Counted from the stretch's first letter, positions 11,101 to 19,299 are shown. The stretch: DNA of 20,196 bases from Sphacelaria rigidula (GCA_964200075.2 CAXNAA020000559.1:1-20196); one strand, 5' to 3'. Numbers and translations are program-made. The notes: generated by a model not told the origin, from the sequence alone.

Positions 11101-14100
11101 CCGTGAATGGCCAGAAAAACAAGAGGGCGCGAAACCGGGACCTGGGGCTTACGACAGCCCTCGCTCACGGAGATCCCCTCAATGGCAGGTGTACCCACCG
11201 AGTGAGTCAGAGAAAGAGTGAGTGTCGTGGCTTGAGTTTGCACCATGAAGTATCCACAGGTAGTATACCGCGACGGAAGAGCGCTTGGTTGCGCCGTACA
11301 AAAGGCACACTAGTTTTGTGCGTTCTTCGCTGTTGCATATAGGCAGTCACGACTATGTCAGTGGAATGTGGTGTCGATGTGTACAGGGGCGGGAACCCTC
11401 AAGAACAACCCCGAGTGATCAGTTTTTTGGGGTCTCCAAACGCCGTCACCAGCGGGTGGAAGACACCATAATCCTAAGTACCGTAGACGACGGATAACAT
11501 CACCGGTCCGTTGTATACCATTCCCTGAATATCACTCCCCGGATGATCGGTTTCCGGGAGTCCTTTAAATTCATCACGGGTTAGTCCTCATTTGCTGCGA
11601 GATGGCATGAAGAGTCAGTCGGATAGTCATATGTCGACGCGAGGCGGGTTCAGCCCAGTTCGGCGCAAGTAATCAGTAGTTGGTGGATGCTTTGTTTCCG
11701 TCAAATCGTAACCCTAACCCTAACCCTAACCCTCACACTAACACTAACACTAACACTAACACTAACCCTGGCCCTAACCCAAGGAAGAGAGAGAACACTC
11801 GGGCATGGGGGGTACATGCAATGCCCTCGGCAAATTGTGCTGTGCTTTGGCTGATATTGGCATGTTTGGCGCCGGTTTTAGCCGAAGCGCGTGCTACACA
11901 CTCCACGCGCACGCTGAGCGAGCGTGCGGGACTGTGAACCCAATAGAGATCCGAATGTTGTGATATGTGCCAATTCCAAATAAATATGTAGTTAGTGCTT
12001 GTTTGCGGCGACCTGGGGTGAACTATACTGGTCGACACGCAACCGTGACCGAGACCCTTTAATATACGTACGATAGACGGAAAGGTTTCCGGCAGGTCAA
12101 ACACAGAGCGAACCAACGGCGGTGAATCAAGCAACACCACGCGTAGTAGAAAACTCGTGTTGTTGCGGGAAACAAAAAGAGACTGAACATAAACAGGTGC
12201 GTTGCTGAACTGGCTGGAAGGTCTTGCTTGTGATGCGGAGGAGCGCACGGCGTACGTGCTGACGTAGAGCATTCAGTGGGAGTATCCTTCTAGGTATTGA
12301 GAGTGTTAGGCGGCCGAAGGGAATTACATGGTTTTGAATTTTTGCGGACGTCAAGAGCCCGATCAGCTCTCCGCATTCTACTATCATTGAGCCTGGCTGC
12401 ATTGTAATAGCTGTTTTGTTTCCAGCGCGGGTGATGCTGAGACATTGCGTTCAGCTGTTACCCGACGGTTTTGCTGTGAGCCGTTGGGCCCGTGTTGTGT
12501 GCTGCTCATCCCGGACGGTGTGCTACGTTATGTACTGGGCGACTTGGAGTACTTCAATCCTGCAGTGCTCGTTCATGCTCGACTCTCTGTCATGAGAAAG
12601 AGGGATTATCTGCTTTGTCCAAAGGACGCAAAGAAGTTCCCCCGGGGTGATCGTTCCCCTTGAAAAACGTCGGTCTCATGCAAATCGCTGTTTTTTTTAT
12701 CCCGGCAGGCGTGCTACTGAAACGCTGAGCTCAGCCGTTACCCTATAATTTTTCTCCTAGCCGCTGCACTCCGCTGCTGCCGTGCTCTGGGCCGTCAAGC
12801 ACAGCGGTTGCTCTCTCTCTCCGCCGCTGCTCCTTGCAAGATACTTACAATGACTTCGCTCCGCGGTGGAATGTAGATTTATGGCCATGATTTCGTAGCT
12901 GTGGCACTGTCGCTTCATGCTCTTGAATCGTCGTTTTCCGTGTGTGTGTGTGTGTGTGTATGTGTGTGTGGCTGTGTGGCTGTGTGTGTGTTTGTGTGTT
13001 TGTGTGTGGCTGTGTGGCTGTGACCATGGTTGTGGCTGTCTATGTCTGTGGCTGTGTCTGTGTTGCCATCCCATCTATTCTGGACGCCAGTCTAGACCTT
13101 TCGGTGTAAGTGGGCGATTCAGCTGGGGTCACGCAGGAGGAAGGTCAACACAGGAGTGCGTTCTTTTTTGTTTGTTTTCGTTCTTCACGTTCCTTCTGCG
13201 GAGCTTGCCTTGATTTTTTGTCGCGAGAGGGGTTCAGCAGTCCCTTTCTCTCGTCGACCTTGAAAACGAATTTTGTGTAGCGACGACATAGTCGCTCTCC
13301 ACTGGTGGGCATGGTGTGAGAAAACATCCCAGATCGTGTGACTGCACCGAGATTCGAACCCACGACTCTACCGTCAGAAGGTTTCGAGAATACCAACTGA
13401 GCCACCGGGGCGACCGGCGTGGTGAAATGGTTTATTTGTGCCTCATCTGTGTCACTTGAATAATGCATAGGAAGAGAGTCCCGCATAAAACGATGACCGC
13501 ACAAGGAACGATTGATATGGATTCATGCGCATGCCTTTTAGCTAGTGACTCGTCCGACCTGCGAAAAAACGCAACAAGCAACCAACGCTATCTCCGAAAA
13601 ACGATTCTCGGCGGCATCGCTGTCAACATTTGACGCGAGGCGTACTCCGTCCTACAATTAAATGTAGACAAAGTACGGTATATGATAAGGGAAACTGGTA
13701 ACTGAATCTTAGTGGGCTTACCTGTGATACGATTTGAACCTTCTCTTGTTCTACCTTACCCAGCCCTGCGTTGTTCTTCTATGCTTCTTACCCGTGCGTT
13801 TTCACAAAACAACCGCCGTTGTGCCTTCAGAAGGAAACACGGAGCAGCTTACTTCTTTAAGATTTCCCGACGATACCGTGGCCACCGACGCCGGGCCCGG
13901 AGCCTACATCTATCCAGAGTTCAGCAGCAAAGGCCCGGCATTTTCCATATCGCCCAGGCCACCTACATCGTTTGAGCCGCCGGAGAGCCCCGGGCCGGGA
14001 CAGTATGTCTCTGCTCGACTGGCAGATCTAGGGGGAAAATGTGCGACATCGGAAGCTACAGCGGGATTTGGAAAGAGAAACAGTCCTCGGTTTGGGGCTG

Positions 14101-16211
14101 AAGATGACAATATCGGTATGTATATATGTGTGATGTCGTAAAGAGAAAGGGCGCTCATGACTACGTACCGTTGTAAAGTATTTTGCTGACTTTTGCTGCG
14201 CTGCGTTGCATTGCACACTTACCGCATTGGATCAGCTGTACGTGAAATTTTGACGTTTCGGTTGCGTTTGAACGGGGTCAGTGTGGACAAAACATCATAG
14301 ATCCACCTTCTTTTTATTTTGTCGGACTTTGAGGTTGGACGTGCTACCACTGAAAATCTCATGAAGGAGCTGATATCGTAGGGGGTTCCGTGATGAAATT
14401 TGAAAGCAGCCAATCGCATTTGTCTAGCTGCGTACGAGCCTCGGTCCATTTTCCCCAATTTTATTTTTTTCGACTTACCTTGGAGAGTTTCTGGATTTGC
14501 CACACTTACTGTGAAATAATCTAAACCGTAGTGTGCGGCCCTCGTACCACCGTCCCACCTACGGGACAAGGGCGTCCCTCGCAACGGTACTGTATTTCAC
14601 GGCTGCTACCCTGACTATCACGTGTATAAGCATACTCCGAGTATCTCTGAAATCAATCAACACGATTTGTGGAACCATTCACGCACGGTCTTATCGCTGA
14701 ACAGACATGCTTCTTCCAACCGCAACACCCACCCAGGTGGACCGGGTCCCGGGGCATACCAGTCCCCACAATTTACGGCCAGATCAGCCAAAAATATCAC
14801 TTTTGGCCGTTGCATCCGACCGGCCGGATGGTCTGCCAAGATACGAGATATTGTCCGTATTTCATGCGAAGTGAATGGCGATTCAGGGAAAGATGCTGGC
14901 AGATCAACAAGGAGCTCACCACGTAAACGAATATCGTCGGTCATGGTCGACCGCTTCTACCGCAGCCGGAACCGCCGGCGCCGTGGTCGTCGTCCCTCCT
15001 CGGCACCGGCATCATACCGTCTTCTACGCGCCTGTGCGCGTGGACGGAGGCACCAACACCCTCACCCAAACCGGCACCCGAACGATGTAGAAGAACGACG
15101 ACGGCCGATCGCCCAAGTGATCAAGGAGGCCGGACGACGACGTAAGGACCAGGCACACGTGCGAGCAATCCACGGTCGATGTCCCGGCCGCGGAGCAGCT
15201 CGCCCCGCTGCCCGAGGCGGCGGCGCTAGCGCGTTTCCTCTGAAAGGGGCCGTATTCGGTACCTCACCACAGAGACCACGGGAAAGACCGTTATCCGCCG
15301 GCCCGGCCACATACCGCCCGTCAACCCTGGACGAGGCCGCCCGAAACGGTAGAGTGTTAGGTATAGGCGGGAAATCTGGGCGCGATCTGTTCTCCCCACC
15401 ACCCGACACTCCCGGTCCGGATCGGTACTCCCCGGGCGTGCTGCAAGGACCAGCAGTCGCCGCTGGTCGCTCTCGGATGATAGCAGAAGGTCAAGGGATA
15501 GCGTCAAGGCTACCCACGGGTGAAGCAGAATTAACAGACATTTGTGATAATGGCGTAAACAAGGGCAGCGCCCGTGTAAGCGGTTTTAGTTCGAGAGTCC
15601 CCGCCATCGCCACGTCGCCAACCACATTCGGATCATCTGAGCGTTTCCCAAGGGACCCCGAGCGCGCTCTGAGACCTGGAGTCGGAGACTACGACCTTCG
15701 CTCTGCTGAAACACAAGCTCCGGGAGCGGCGGGCGCTACAACCCTCCCGATAACCTTTGGCCGCCGACAAGACCCCGTGATGAGCGCGCCGTACAATCCA
15801 TCCCTCAACCGTTACCTTCGGGCGGATACAAAATCAACCCCGAGTCCCCACGCTTACCGACCCGAATCCGCTGCCGGCGGTGGAGGGGCCCGCGGGGCGG
15901 GGGGACACGCATGTTCACCTCCGGCATGGTCTTTCGGCCGCAAGCGAAAAGATCCGTGTCTACCGGCTGGTCCTGGGCCCGGCCGTACTTATTTCGGGTA
16001 TCAGCCAAGTTCGCCGGCTGTTAGGTTCCGTGTTGCACGCGCGGCAACGCGCGGGATTGTGTCTGGAGTACCATGGGAAGAGAATGTGGAGAGATTGAGA
16101 CGTGGTGAGGCGGGGGGGGTGGATGCAAAGTTGTATCTGCCTGGTAAAACGAGGTTTGGTGACAGGACGTACATGAGGGCAAGGAAGGTGCCTGTGCCTC
16201 GCCGTGGGTGA
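3946..16211 (+). CDS. Sperm-tail PG-rich (SHIPPO/ODF3-type) repeat protein, at least four exons
   Basis: Joining 3946-4132, 11082-11201, 13831-14115 and 14737-16211 gives 2,067 nt, exactly 689 codons including the TGA stop (688 residues). All three junctions are phase 1 and create no stop. Donors are GTGAGC, GTGAGT and GTATGT; acceptors are TTTTTTTCCAG, GTGCCTTCAG and ACACCCACCCAG. The protein carries the PG-P-G-x-Y motif of the sperm-tail PG-rich repeat family at about residues 24-29, 81-86, 124-128 (GPGAY), 156-161 and 199-205. Weaker versions lie at 287-291 (APASY), 385-390 (AGPATY), 422-428 (TPGPDRY), 510-516, 565-571 and 609-616. Many are followed by FG-containing strands (WTFG, RFG, ITFG, VFG, TTFG, WSFG). 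Family members are axonemal, outer-dense-fibre or microtubule-associated; that role here is inferred. No signal peptide or membrane segment is seen. The start at 3946 is the first ATG of the exon, but upstream exons remain possible. Confidence 0.85.
4236..4519 (+). mobile_element. tRNA-derived SINE, 5'-truncated copy with (CA)n tail and target-site duplication
   Basis: The body from CCATGCCCAACAGTGGAGAG (4251) to GAATAAATGGGACGACAAC (about 4510) aligns along its length with the minus-strand copy at 13061-13418. By eye, identity is roughly four in five bases. The tail runs into (CA)n. The element is flanked by CTTCAGCGAGTGT at 4223-4235 and CTTTAGCGAGTGT at 4520-4532, a 13-base direct repeat with one mismatch that I interpret as the target-site duplication. 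The tRNA-like head is missing, consistent with incomplete reverse transcription. The right-hand duplicate lies where copia RT similarity ends, so the SINE probably landed in or at the edge of the older copia remnant. Confidence 0.85.
4525..4970 (-). pseudogene. Copia reverse transcriptase, C-terminal half
   Basis: Two frames cover the second half of a copia RT domain. The first includes DWGHQLREFMNGVFG, ELCVFRSEEE and LLTAHVDGPLVV. The last aligns with the catalytic box normally written (Y/H)VDD, so the second aspartate is replaced by glycine. The second frame includes NWDNGMTKIFQSSFVEKIID, KFEVTRTAPTPTC and YRATVRALAWLDKNTR, matching the conserved segment after the active site that leads to the usual WL-TRPD motif. 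The sequence stops before RPD at 4525. Loss of the VDD dyad and of the RT N-terminal half makes this a non-functional relic. Confidence 0.85.
5154..5190. repeat. (CTG)12 trinucleotide repeat within the copia remnant
   Basis: Twelve perfect CTG units plus one base occupy these positions. On the minus strand (CAG/GCA) they give a run of twelve alanines in a 157-codon frame whose downstream part is the copia RT. The RT N-terminal half that should lie here is missing, so the repeat sits at the site of an internal rearrangement. In other frames the repeat reads poly-Cys, poly-Leu or polyalanine, producing several spurious open frames. Confidence 0.9.
5285..6411 (-). pseudogene. Copia integrase and post-integrase linker
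   Basis: The N-terminal part contains IHWCLLAKGLRWLIPRDTAT and LDDLCGPKDAQSVGGRRCYV; DLCGP carries the first acidic residue of the DDE triad. The next frame has WMYFARLESDTTELLKQVLA, then ECAPSDSGPEFDGDFSDL with the second aspartate. After another frameshift comes FIPADSPQYNGVAD near 5998-5955, where the usual GVAE glutamate is aspartate. Near 5868-5790 the frame LAKSIKFAAHPLDRCVATAN parallels the conserved W-A-ALN-TAT-AN segment. Near 5700-5610, NHLRDSMRVLTKGRYVTTAG and NVTWHRR match the C-terminal segment before the RT linker. Domain order is clear; at least three frame breaks make it a pseudogene. Confidence 0.87.
6500..6860 (-). pseudogene. Copia protease-region remnant
   Basis: The minus strand reads RVGLIIENGSMLSIKGFESL followed by VTHVPTLDLRIFSL. 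This matches the beta-strands after the active site of copia aspartic proteases, where a G-x-L-x-I-x-G segment precedes the V-x-x-VP-x-L-x-x-N-L-x-S motif. Just upstream, EVWVT followed by stop codons falls where WV-DSGA would be expected, so the catalytic aspartate is not present. The placement between the zinc knuckle and the integrase supports the call. Confidence 0.7.
7024..7905 (-). pseudogene. Copia gag remnant with CCHC zinc knuckle
   Basis: A 195-codon minus-strand frame contains EVEAAKMVHQFLFATMKYDE, LVFKSPLRVWLQIVHHYCPT, and SVAAGVTLAEKLKAMQHKAG. This pattern resembles copia gag proteins, where an acidic W-x-I/L-x-x-H/Y-Y segment precedes a helix of the L-x-x-L-x-x-M type. Further along, codons at 7065-7024 read CNKCGQPVHVAADC, an exact C-x2-C-x4-H-x4-C zinc knuckle used to bind genomic RNA. 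The knuckle lies in a different frame from the long gag block, so at least one frameshift separates them. The N-terminal gag boundary is uncertain. Confidence 0.8.
11082..11201 (+). CDS. PG-repeat gene, exon 2
   Basis: The exon starts after TTTTTTTCCAG and encodes a linker (NSKRCVREWPEKQEGA) followed by KPGPGAYDSPRSRRSPQWQ and VYPP. Incoming phase matches exon 1. Two donors are possible. GTGAGT at 11202 is strong and its phase (1) fits the acceptor at 13831. GTGTAC at 11189 ends the exon after QWQ in phase 0 and would require the small extra exon described at 11423-11477. I take the stronger donor as the default. Confidence 0.7.
11423..11477 (+). CDS. Possible alternative small exon of the PG-repeat gene
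   Basis: After an AG at 11421-11422 the frame reads FFGVSKRRHQRVEDTIIL and reaches a GT at 11478. Incoming phase 0 fits the donor at 11189 and outgoing phase 1 fits the acceptor at 13831. The model with this exon is 703 codons including the stop, still open throughout. It would complete exon 2's repeat as SPQWQ-FFGVSKR, closer to the usual P-x-W/Y-x-FG-x-x-x-R pattern of this family. Against it, the upstream polypyrimidine tract is poor and the donor AAGTACCG is weak. Confidence 0.3.
11708..11780. repeat. Interstitial telomere-like array, (CCCTAA)n grading into (CACTAA)n
   Basis: About four tandem CCCTAA units (the C-rich strand of TTAGGG) are followed by about five CACTAA variant units, then CCCTGG and CCCTAA again. 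TTAGGG is the telomere unit of animals, fungi, several algae and many protists. The array lies inside intron 2, so it is internal rather than at a chromosome end. The long minus-strand frame at 11733-12272 reads through it as a Leu-Val repeat and is not a gene. Confidence 0.9.
12941..13060. repeat. TG/CA-rich microsatellite at the SINE 3' end
   Basis: The plus strand begins with a TGTGTG run and continues with TGTGTGGC, TGTGTTTG and related variants up to 13060, where the SINE tail begins. On the SINE's own (minus) strand this is a (CA)n-type extension directly after its tail. The same arrangement, much shorter, follows the copy at 4236-4519. The microsatellite therefore probably grew from the SINE's own 3' simple repeat. 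Confidence 0.85.
13061..13418 (-). mobile_element. Full-length tRNA-derived SINE
   Basis: Read on the minus strand, the element begins GCCGGTCGCCCCGG and has an A box TGGCTCAGTTGG (13404-13393). A 32-base spacer leads to the B box GGTTCGAATCT (13360-13350), one base from the tRNA consensus GGTTCGANTCC. Both are internal RNA polymerase III promoter elements. A tRNA-unrelated body of about 190 bases follows, then the tail with ACCGAAAGGTCTAGACTGG and a CA-rich extension. Two other copies share body and tail (4236-4519) or head (19822-19945). No clear target-site duplication was found. Its minus-strand reading frame (PVAPVAQLVFSKPSDGRVVG onward) is a SINE translation, not a protein gene. Confidence 0.88.
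13831..14115 (+). CDS. PG-repeat gene, exon 3
   Basis: The exon begins after GTGCCTTCAG with AA completing a lysine codon. It encodes two repeat units: DAGPGAYIYPEFSSKGPAFS and ESPGPGQYVSARLADLGG, followed by GFGKRNSPRFGAEDDNI. It ends at donor GTATGT (14116) in phase 1. The frame upstream of 13831 also has an ATG and stays open back to 13734, but that part is hydrophobic and lacks the family motif, so I place the boundary at the acceptor. Confidence 0.85.
14116..14736 (+). other. Intron 3 of the PG-repeat gene
   Basis: This 621-base intron runs from GTATGT to ACACCCACCCAG. The reading frame of exon 4 remains open upstream of the acceptor back to a TAG at 14529. None of the other AG dinucleotides I checked in that stretch gives the phase required by exon 3, which supports the acceptor at 14736. 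No element or RNA gene was recognised inside. Confidence 0.75.
14737..16211 (+). CDS. PG-repeat gene, terminal exon
   Basis: The exon begins with GT completing a Gly codon and reads GPGPGAYQSPQF and NITFG. A basic region of about 100 residues (252-349 of the joined protein) follows, very rich in Arg and lacking clear repeats apart from APASY. Regular but degenerate repeats then resume: AGPATYRPS, TPGPDRYSPG, RPGVGDYDLRS, TPSPHAYRPES and GPGPGRTYFG, with FG strands between them. The C terminus ends KTRFGDRTYMRARKVPVPRRG before TGA at 16209. The frame is open for the whole 1,475 bases despite high GC. The Arg-rich part could hide a small intron; a 57-base GT-AG interval (15142-15198) would preserve the frame, but it is short. 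Confidence 0.85.
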
Positions 16212-17193
16212 GGTGACGGTCGCGGGGGGCTGGCGGGGGCAGGTCTTCGTTTATATTTGTACTGCAGTACCCCTTATCTATCGAAAAGGGGCGGAGAGCT
16301 GTAGTCTTCAGTCGGTCTCATCATTAGCCTGCGGTAGAAGCCGTGACTTCATTTGGCCACTACAAAAAGAATTGGATCCTGGGTTGATTTTCCTACTGTA
16401 GTCACCTCAACTCTTCCTGAGATGCGTTTGGGTTTTTGTTTTTGGAGTAGTCGACTTCCACCGTTGAAAGCGTGAGGGCGTGAGCAACAAACGTAGTTTG
16501 ACTGAGTTCGTTTGACGAGAGATAACGCGGTGCGGGAGCATTGATCCAATCCGCGAGACCAAAATGGCAGGCGGTTACAAAGGGAGAGATGAGATGATCC
16601 CTGGAGACCACGGATTCGTCCCGAGGAAGGGAAGGAATTAGACGTGACAAGAAACTAAAAGGAGGCTGTGTTCCATCCCTTAGTGTAGACGCAGACGAGT
16701 CGCTGCGATTGTGTAATGGATAGCGGGACTGAATGACTCGGGATAGGATTGGCACTAGTACTCGTTCGTCTTGAAGCTATCGGGTGTTAACTTTTAACTT
16801 TGGGAATACTGCGTGTTCAAATAATAACGAGTACTTCCCGAACGGCAAGCACACCTCTCAAATACTCACTATAACTGGGCAGGTATATGGTTAAAAAAAG
16901 TTATCTGTGAATGCTATCGGCAACTTGTATGGTGGTTACTGAGAGAATATTCGTGAGGTATGTGTGTGTATACATCGAAAGAGAAAATTAGGTAGGAGGG
17001 GGTAGTTGCTCACCCACCACGAGCTAGTTCGTGTGATACACTTGAACGGCGTCGCTACGTCTTTTGTCAAAATATGTTCTCCAACGCAGAATGCGTGCTT
17101 CGCAGCCAAACGTGGACCTGGCTACTTATCCCCATACCGTATCATCATTTAAGGAAGAAAACTTCTCCCGACAGTAGTACTGAAATGCACCGA

Positions 17194-17297
17194 TGTTGTC
17201 AGTATTGTTGTTGCTGTTGTTATTGTTGTTGTTGTTGTTGTTGTTGTTATTGCTGTTGTTGTTGTCGTCCTCGTTGTCCTCGTCGTCCTCGTCGTTT
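17194..17297. repeat. Imperfect (TTG)n / (TCG)n trinucleotide microsatellite
   Basis: The plus strand is a run of TTG units interrupted by CTG and TTA, passing into TCG/TCC units at its right end (GTCGTCCTCGTTGTCCTCG). Open frames through it give poly-Cys or poly-Leu and no real protein. Confidence 0.9.
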
Positions 17298-17504
17298 CTC
17301 ACATTAGCCCTTTTCCAGAAGTCTAGCGCCCGTGATCACAAAATCATGGCACAAAAAGGCAGAAATAAGCAAGACCAAACTAATACGCCCACGAGCAGGA
17401 AATCACACTAAAACAAGGAACAAAATGTCGGCGATATGGTACGCGGGCCATAAGAGGCCACAAAGCGAAGACAAGGAAACTGCATAGACCGGTATTCCGA
17501 GTAA

Positions 17505-17755
17505 GTCAGGAGAGGATGAGGGCAAGGCAAGACAGGACAAGCCAGGGAAAGGCTAGATGCAACGATGCGACGAGGGCCAAAGGATAGTAGGATCCAAGAA
17601 CGAGCCTACCAAAATGGGGAAGGTGAGGAACGAGGCAGACCAGAACAGAATACGACACGACAGAAAAAAAGCAAAGGAAACAAAAACATACCAAAGCAAG
17701 AACAATGGAACAAAAAGAAAAGATGAAGGAGAAGAATGGGAAGGAGGATGCTATG
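17505..17755. repeat. Purine-rich low-complexity tract
   Basis: The plus strand is dominated by A and G (for example AAGAAAAGATGAAGGAGAAG and GAACAAAAAGAAAAG). This mirrors in composition, on the opposite strand, the pyrimidine-rich tract at 1725-2200. The 120-codon frames on both strands reflect this bias. No direct sequence homology between the two tracts was established. Confidence 0.6.
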
Positions 17756-19161
17756 CTAAGTTCTACAGCTCCGGAGACCATTGTGTTTGCACTACCCCAA
17801 GGCGCAGGCGTCATGAACAGGAAACCAACGTGATTTTCGCGGCCGGCTCTACGGTGATGCTTCAACACATATTACACACCCGAGCGCATCCCACGCGGAG
17901 ATGCAACACACAGAGGTGATTGCGGAAAAACAAGGTTAAAGGCTTCTCACTACACCATCTACCCTCCTTGAACTACCTAGGACCTCATACGATACGTCTT
18001 TCCTGGGAAGGTAGCCGATTTATGTACGCAAGAATCTGACCAGGAAAAACAAAAGACCCGAAGGACCGCAACAGAAACTGCAGGTTTACCCCGCTCGATC
18101 GCTACAACTGCGAGCGAGCAAGACCAAAACCGGGGACATGCAGCGTCTACAACAGGAATATCCATCACATGATGGAGAAAATTAAACGTCTGGTTTGGCG
18201 ACCCGAATTCCTTTTTCCGTCGTTGACAGAAACTCAAAACTAGGTTACACGGTACAGACGATCCTCTTTAACCTTTCGACCCCAAGGATGGTTTTCATCT
18301 GTTCAATCGATGTCATTTTCACTTGGAAAAATGATTTTCGACCCGGACGACTCACCTCCTTGCTCAAAAGGTTGAAGTCACATACCGTGTACCAGAAACC
18401 TTCTGACCTTGCCAGGCTCATTTTCTTCAAACCTGAGAGTCCGTCTGGGTTTCGTCCAATCGAAGGTCCTTCATACAGGAAAGGAGCTGTCAACGTTCAA
18501 ACGTTTGAACCTAACCACCGCCCGATGCCCGTGCTTTCCCGCATGTCTTGTGTTAGAACAAACGATAATTTAGTCACCTATGTCAGCCCCTCTGGATACG
18601 CCTCCACTGCAGGAAATCTAACCGACGACGATACGGCAGTCAAGTGCTCAACTCCCCTACACCTCATCCCGACTGTTGTTCACGCTCATACTGACACGAA
18701 GCAATTTTGACACCAATACTTATATGCAATCAAATAGTACTTGTATACCGTCCCCCGTACCCACCCCACCCCACCCTGCCCTGCCCTGCCCCATAAATCT
18801 GCATCCCGACCCCTTCGACTATGCACTTTCAGAAGCACTGAGCACCAACACCGTGTCTGTAACCGTCTGGCACCAACGTGGTAGGGTTCCTTATTTGAGT
18901 AATAAATACGTGGTGGCGGCTAATTAAGACACAACAGGGACCACAAATGGACAAACAACCTCACTTCTGGGGAGCACATTCAGGAGTGTTGGCCAGCCTT
19001 GTTTAGCAACCCTTCGTACGATGCAATGAACGTTCGACAGAACCAGAGCTTGTCAGAGTTCACCTGAACATATATGCCCATCTGAGCACAATTGTTCACA
19101 GAGCAACCCATCCCGATGCACGGGAAGCTGTATTGGTGTAACTTCCCCGAGCCTGACCGCT

Positions 19162-19299
19162 TCAGAGGATAGAGCGACGAAGCACAGAGTAGTGCACCAC
19201 TCTCCAGAACAGCGCTAGGCCGATGAGGACTCCGCACCACGCTGCGACGCTTACATTCGCAATATCTGTGCCGCCATTGCTACTCAGGGAGTCCAGGAC
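19162..19299 (-). CDS. ABCG-type ABC transporter, last exon
   Basis: On the minus strand, acceptor TTGCTTTTCGCAG (ending at 19300) is followed by 45 codons and TGA. The frame begins VLDSLSSNGGTDIANVSV and contains a hydrophobic span (CGVLIGLALFWRVVHYSVL) before RRSIL. This fits the C terminus of ABCG/WHITE-family half-transporters: a short extracellular segment after TGE-VL, then the last transmembrane helix with a conserved R-x-x-x-Y-x-x-L pattern and a short basic tail. The exon joins in phase 0 with the exon at 19563-19659. Family assignment rests on motif resemblance in 77 residues; the ATP-binding domain is outside the window, so substrate is unknown. Confidence 0.72.
   Translation of the reverse strand, partial: VLDSLSSNGGTDIANVSVAAWCGVLIGLALFWRVVHYSVLRRSIL

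Larger units (their letters stand above)
11202..13830 (+). other. Intron 2 of the PG-repeat gene
   Basis: This 2.6 kb intron (donor GTGAGT, acceptor GTGCCTTCAG) holds a telomere-like array, a TG-rich microsatellite and a full-length antisense SINE, each listed separately. It may also contain the optional exon at 11423-11477. The stretch 11950-12900 shows no recognisable gene. Two loosely similar segments at about 12425-12490 and 12705-12770 may be a diverged duplication. Confidence 0.6.
16212..19161. other. Intergenic region between convergent genes
   Basis: This 2.9 kb region presumably holds the 3' UTRs of both genes. No polyadenylation signal could be assigned with confidence. It contains a TTG/TCG microsatellite (17194-17297), a purine-rich tract (about 17505-17755) and a 16-base perfect palindrome (18495-18510). 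Open frames at 18195-18710 (plus, TTG start) and 18245-18493 (minus, ATG start) overlap, match nothing I recognise and show no splice context, so I do not call them genes. Confidence 0.5.

Noticed and set aside
11733-12272. 179-codon minus-strand frame
   Set aside because: Its end is the telomere-like array read as Leu-Val repeats, and the rest shows no family resemblance.
13340-13418. A genuine tRNA gene on the minus strand
   Set aside because: A and B boxes are present, but I see no proper anticodon arm or acceptor pairing, and the sequence continues into a repeated body; it is a SINE head.
13145-13504. 119-codon minus-strand frame (VAPVAQLVFSKPSDGRVVG)
   Set aside because: It is the translation of the tRNA-derived SINE; the same string of residues appears at the right edge from the other copy.
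14622-14736. Upstream part of the 529-codon open frame as the true N terminus of the last exon
   Set aside because: It starts with GTG, not ATG, and lies before a strong acceptor at 14736 that alone matches the phase of the preceding exon.
15142-15198. Frame-preserving 57-base GT-AG mini-intron in the last exon
   Set aside because: Possible by phase, but short, with no clear branch or pyrimidine tract, and the frame is open without it.
17506-17919. 120-codon frames on both strands
   Set aside because: Both arise from purine-rich low-complexity sequence and show no domain.
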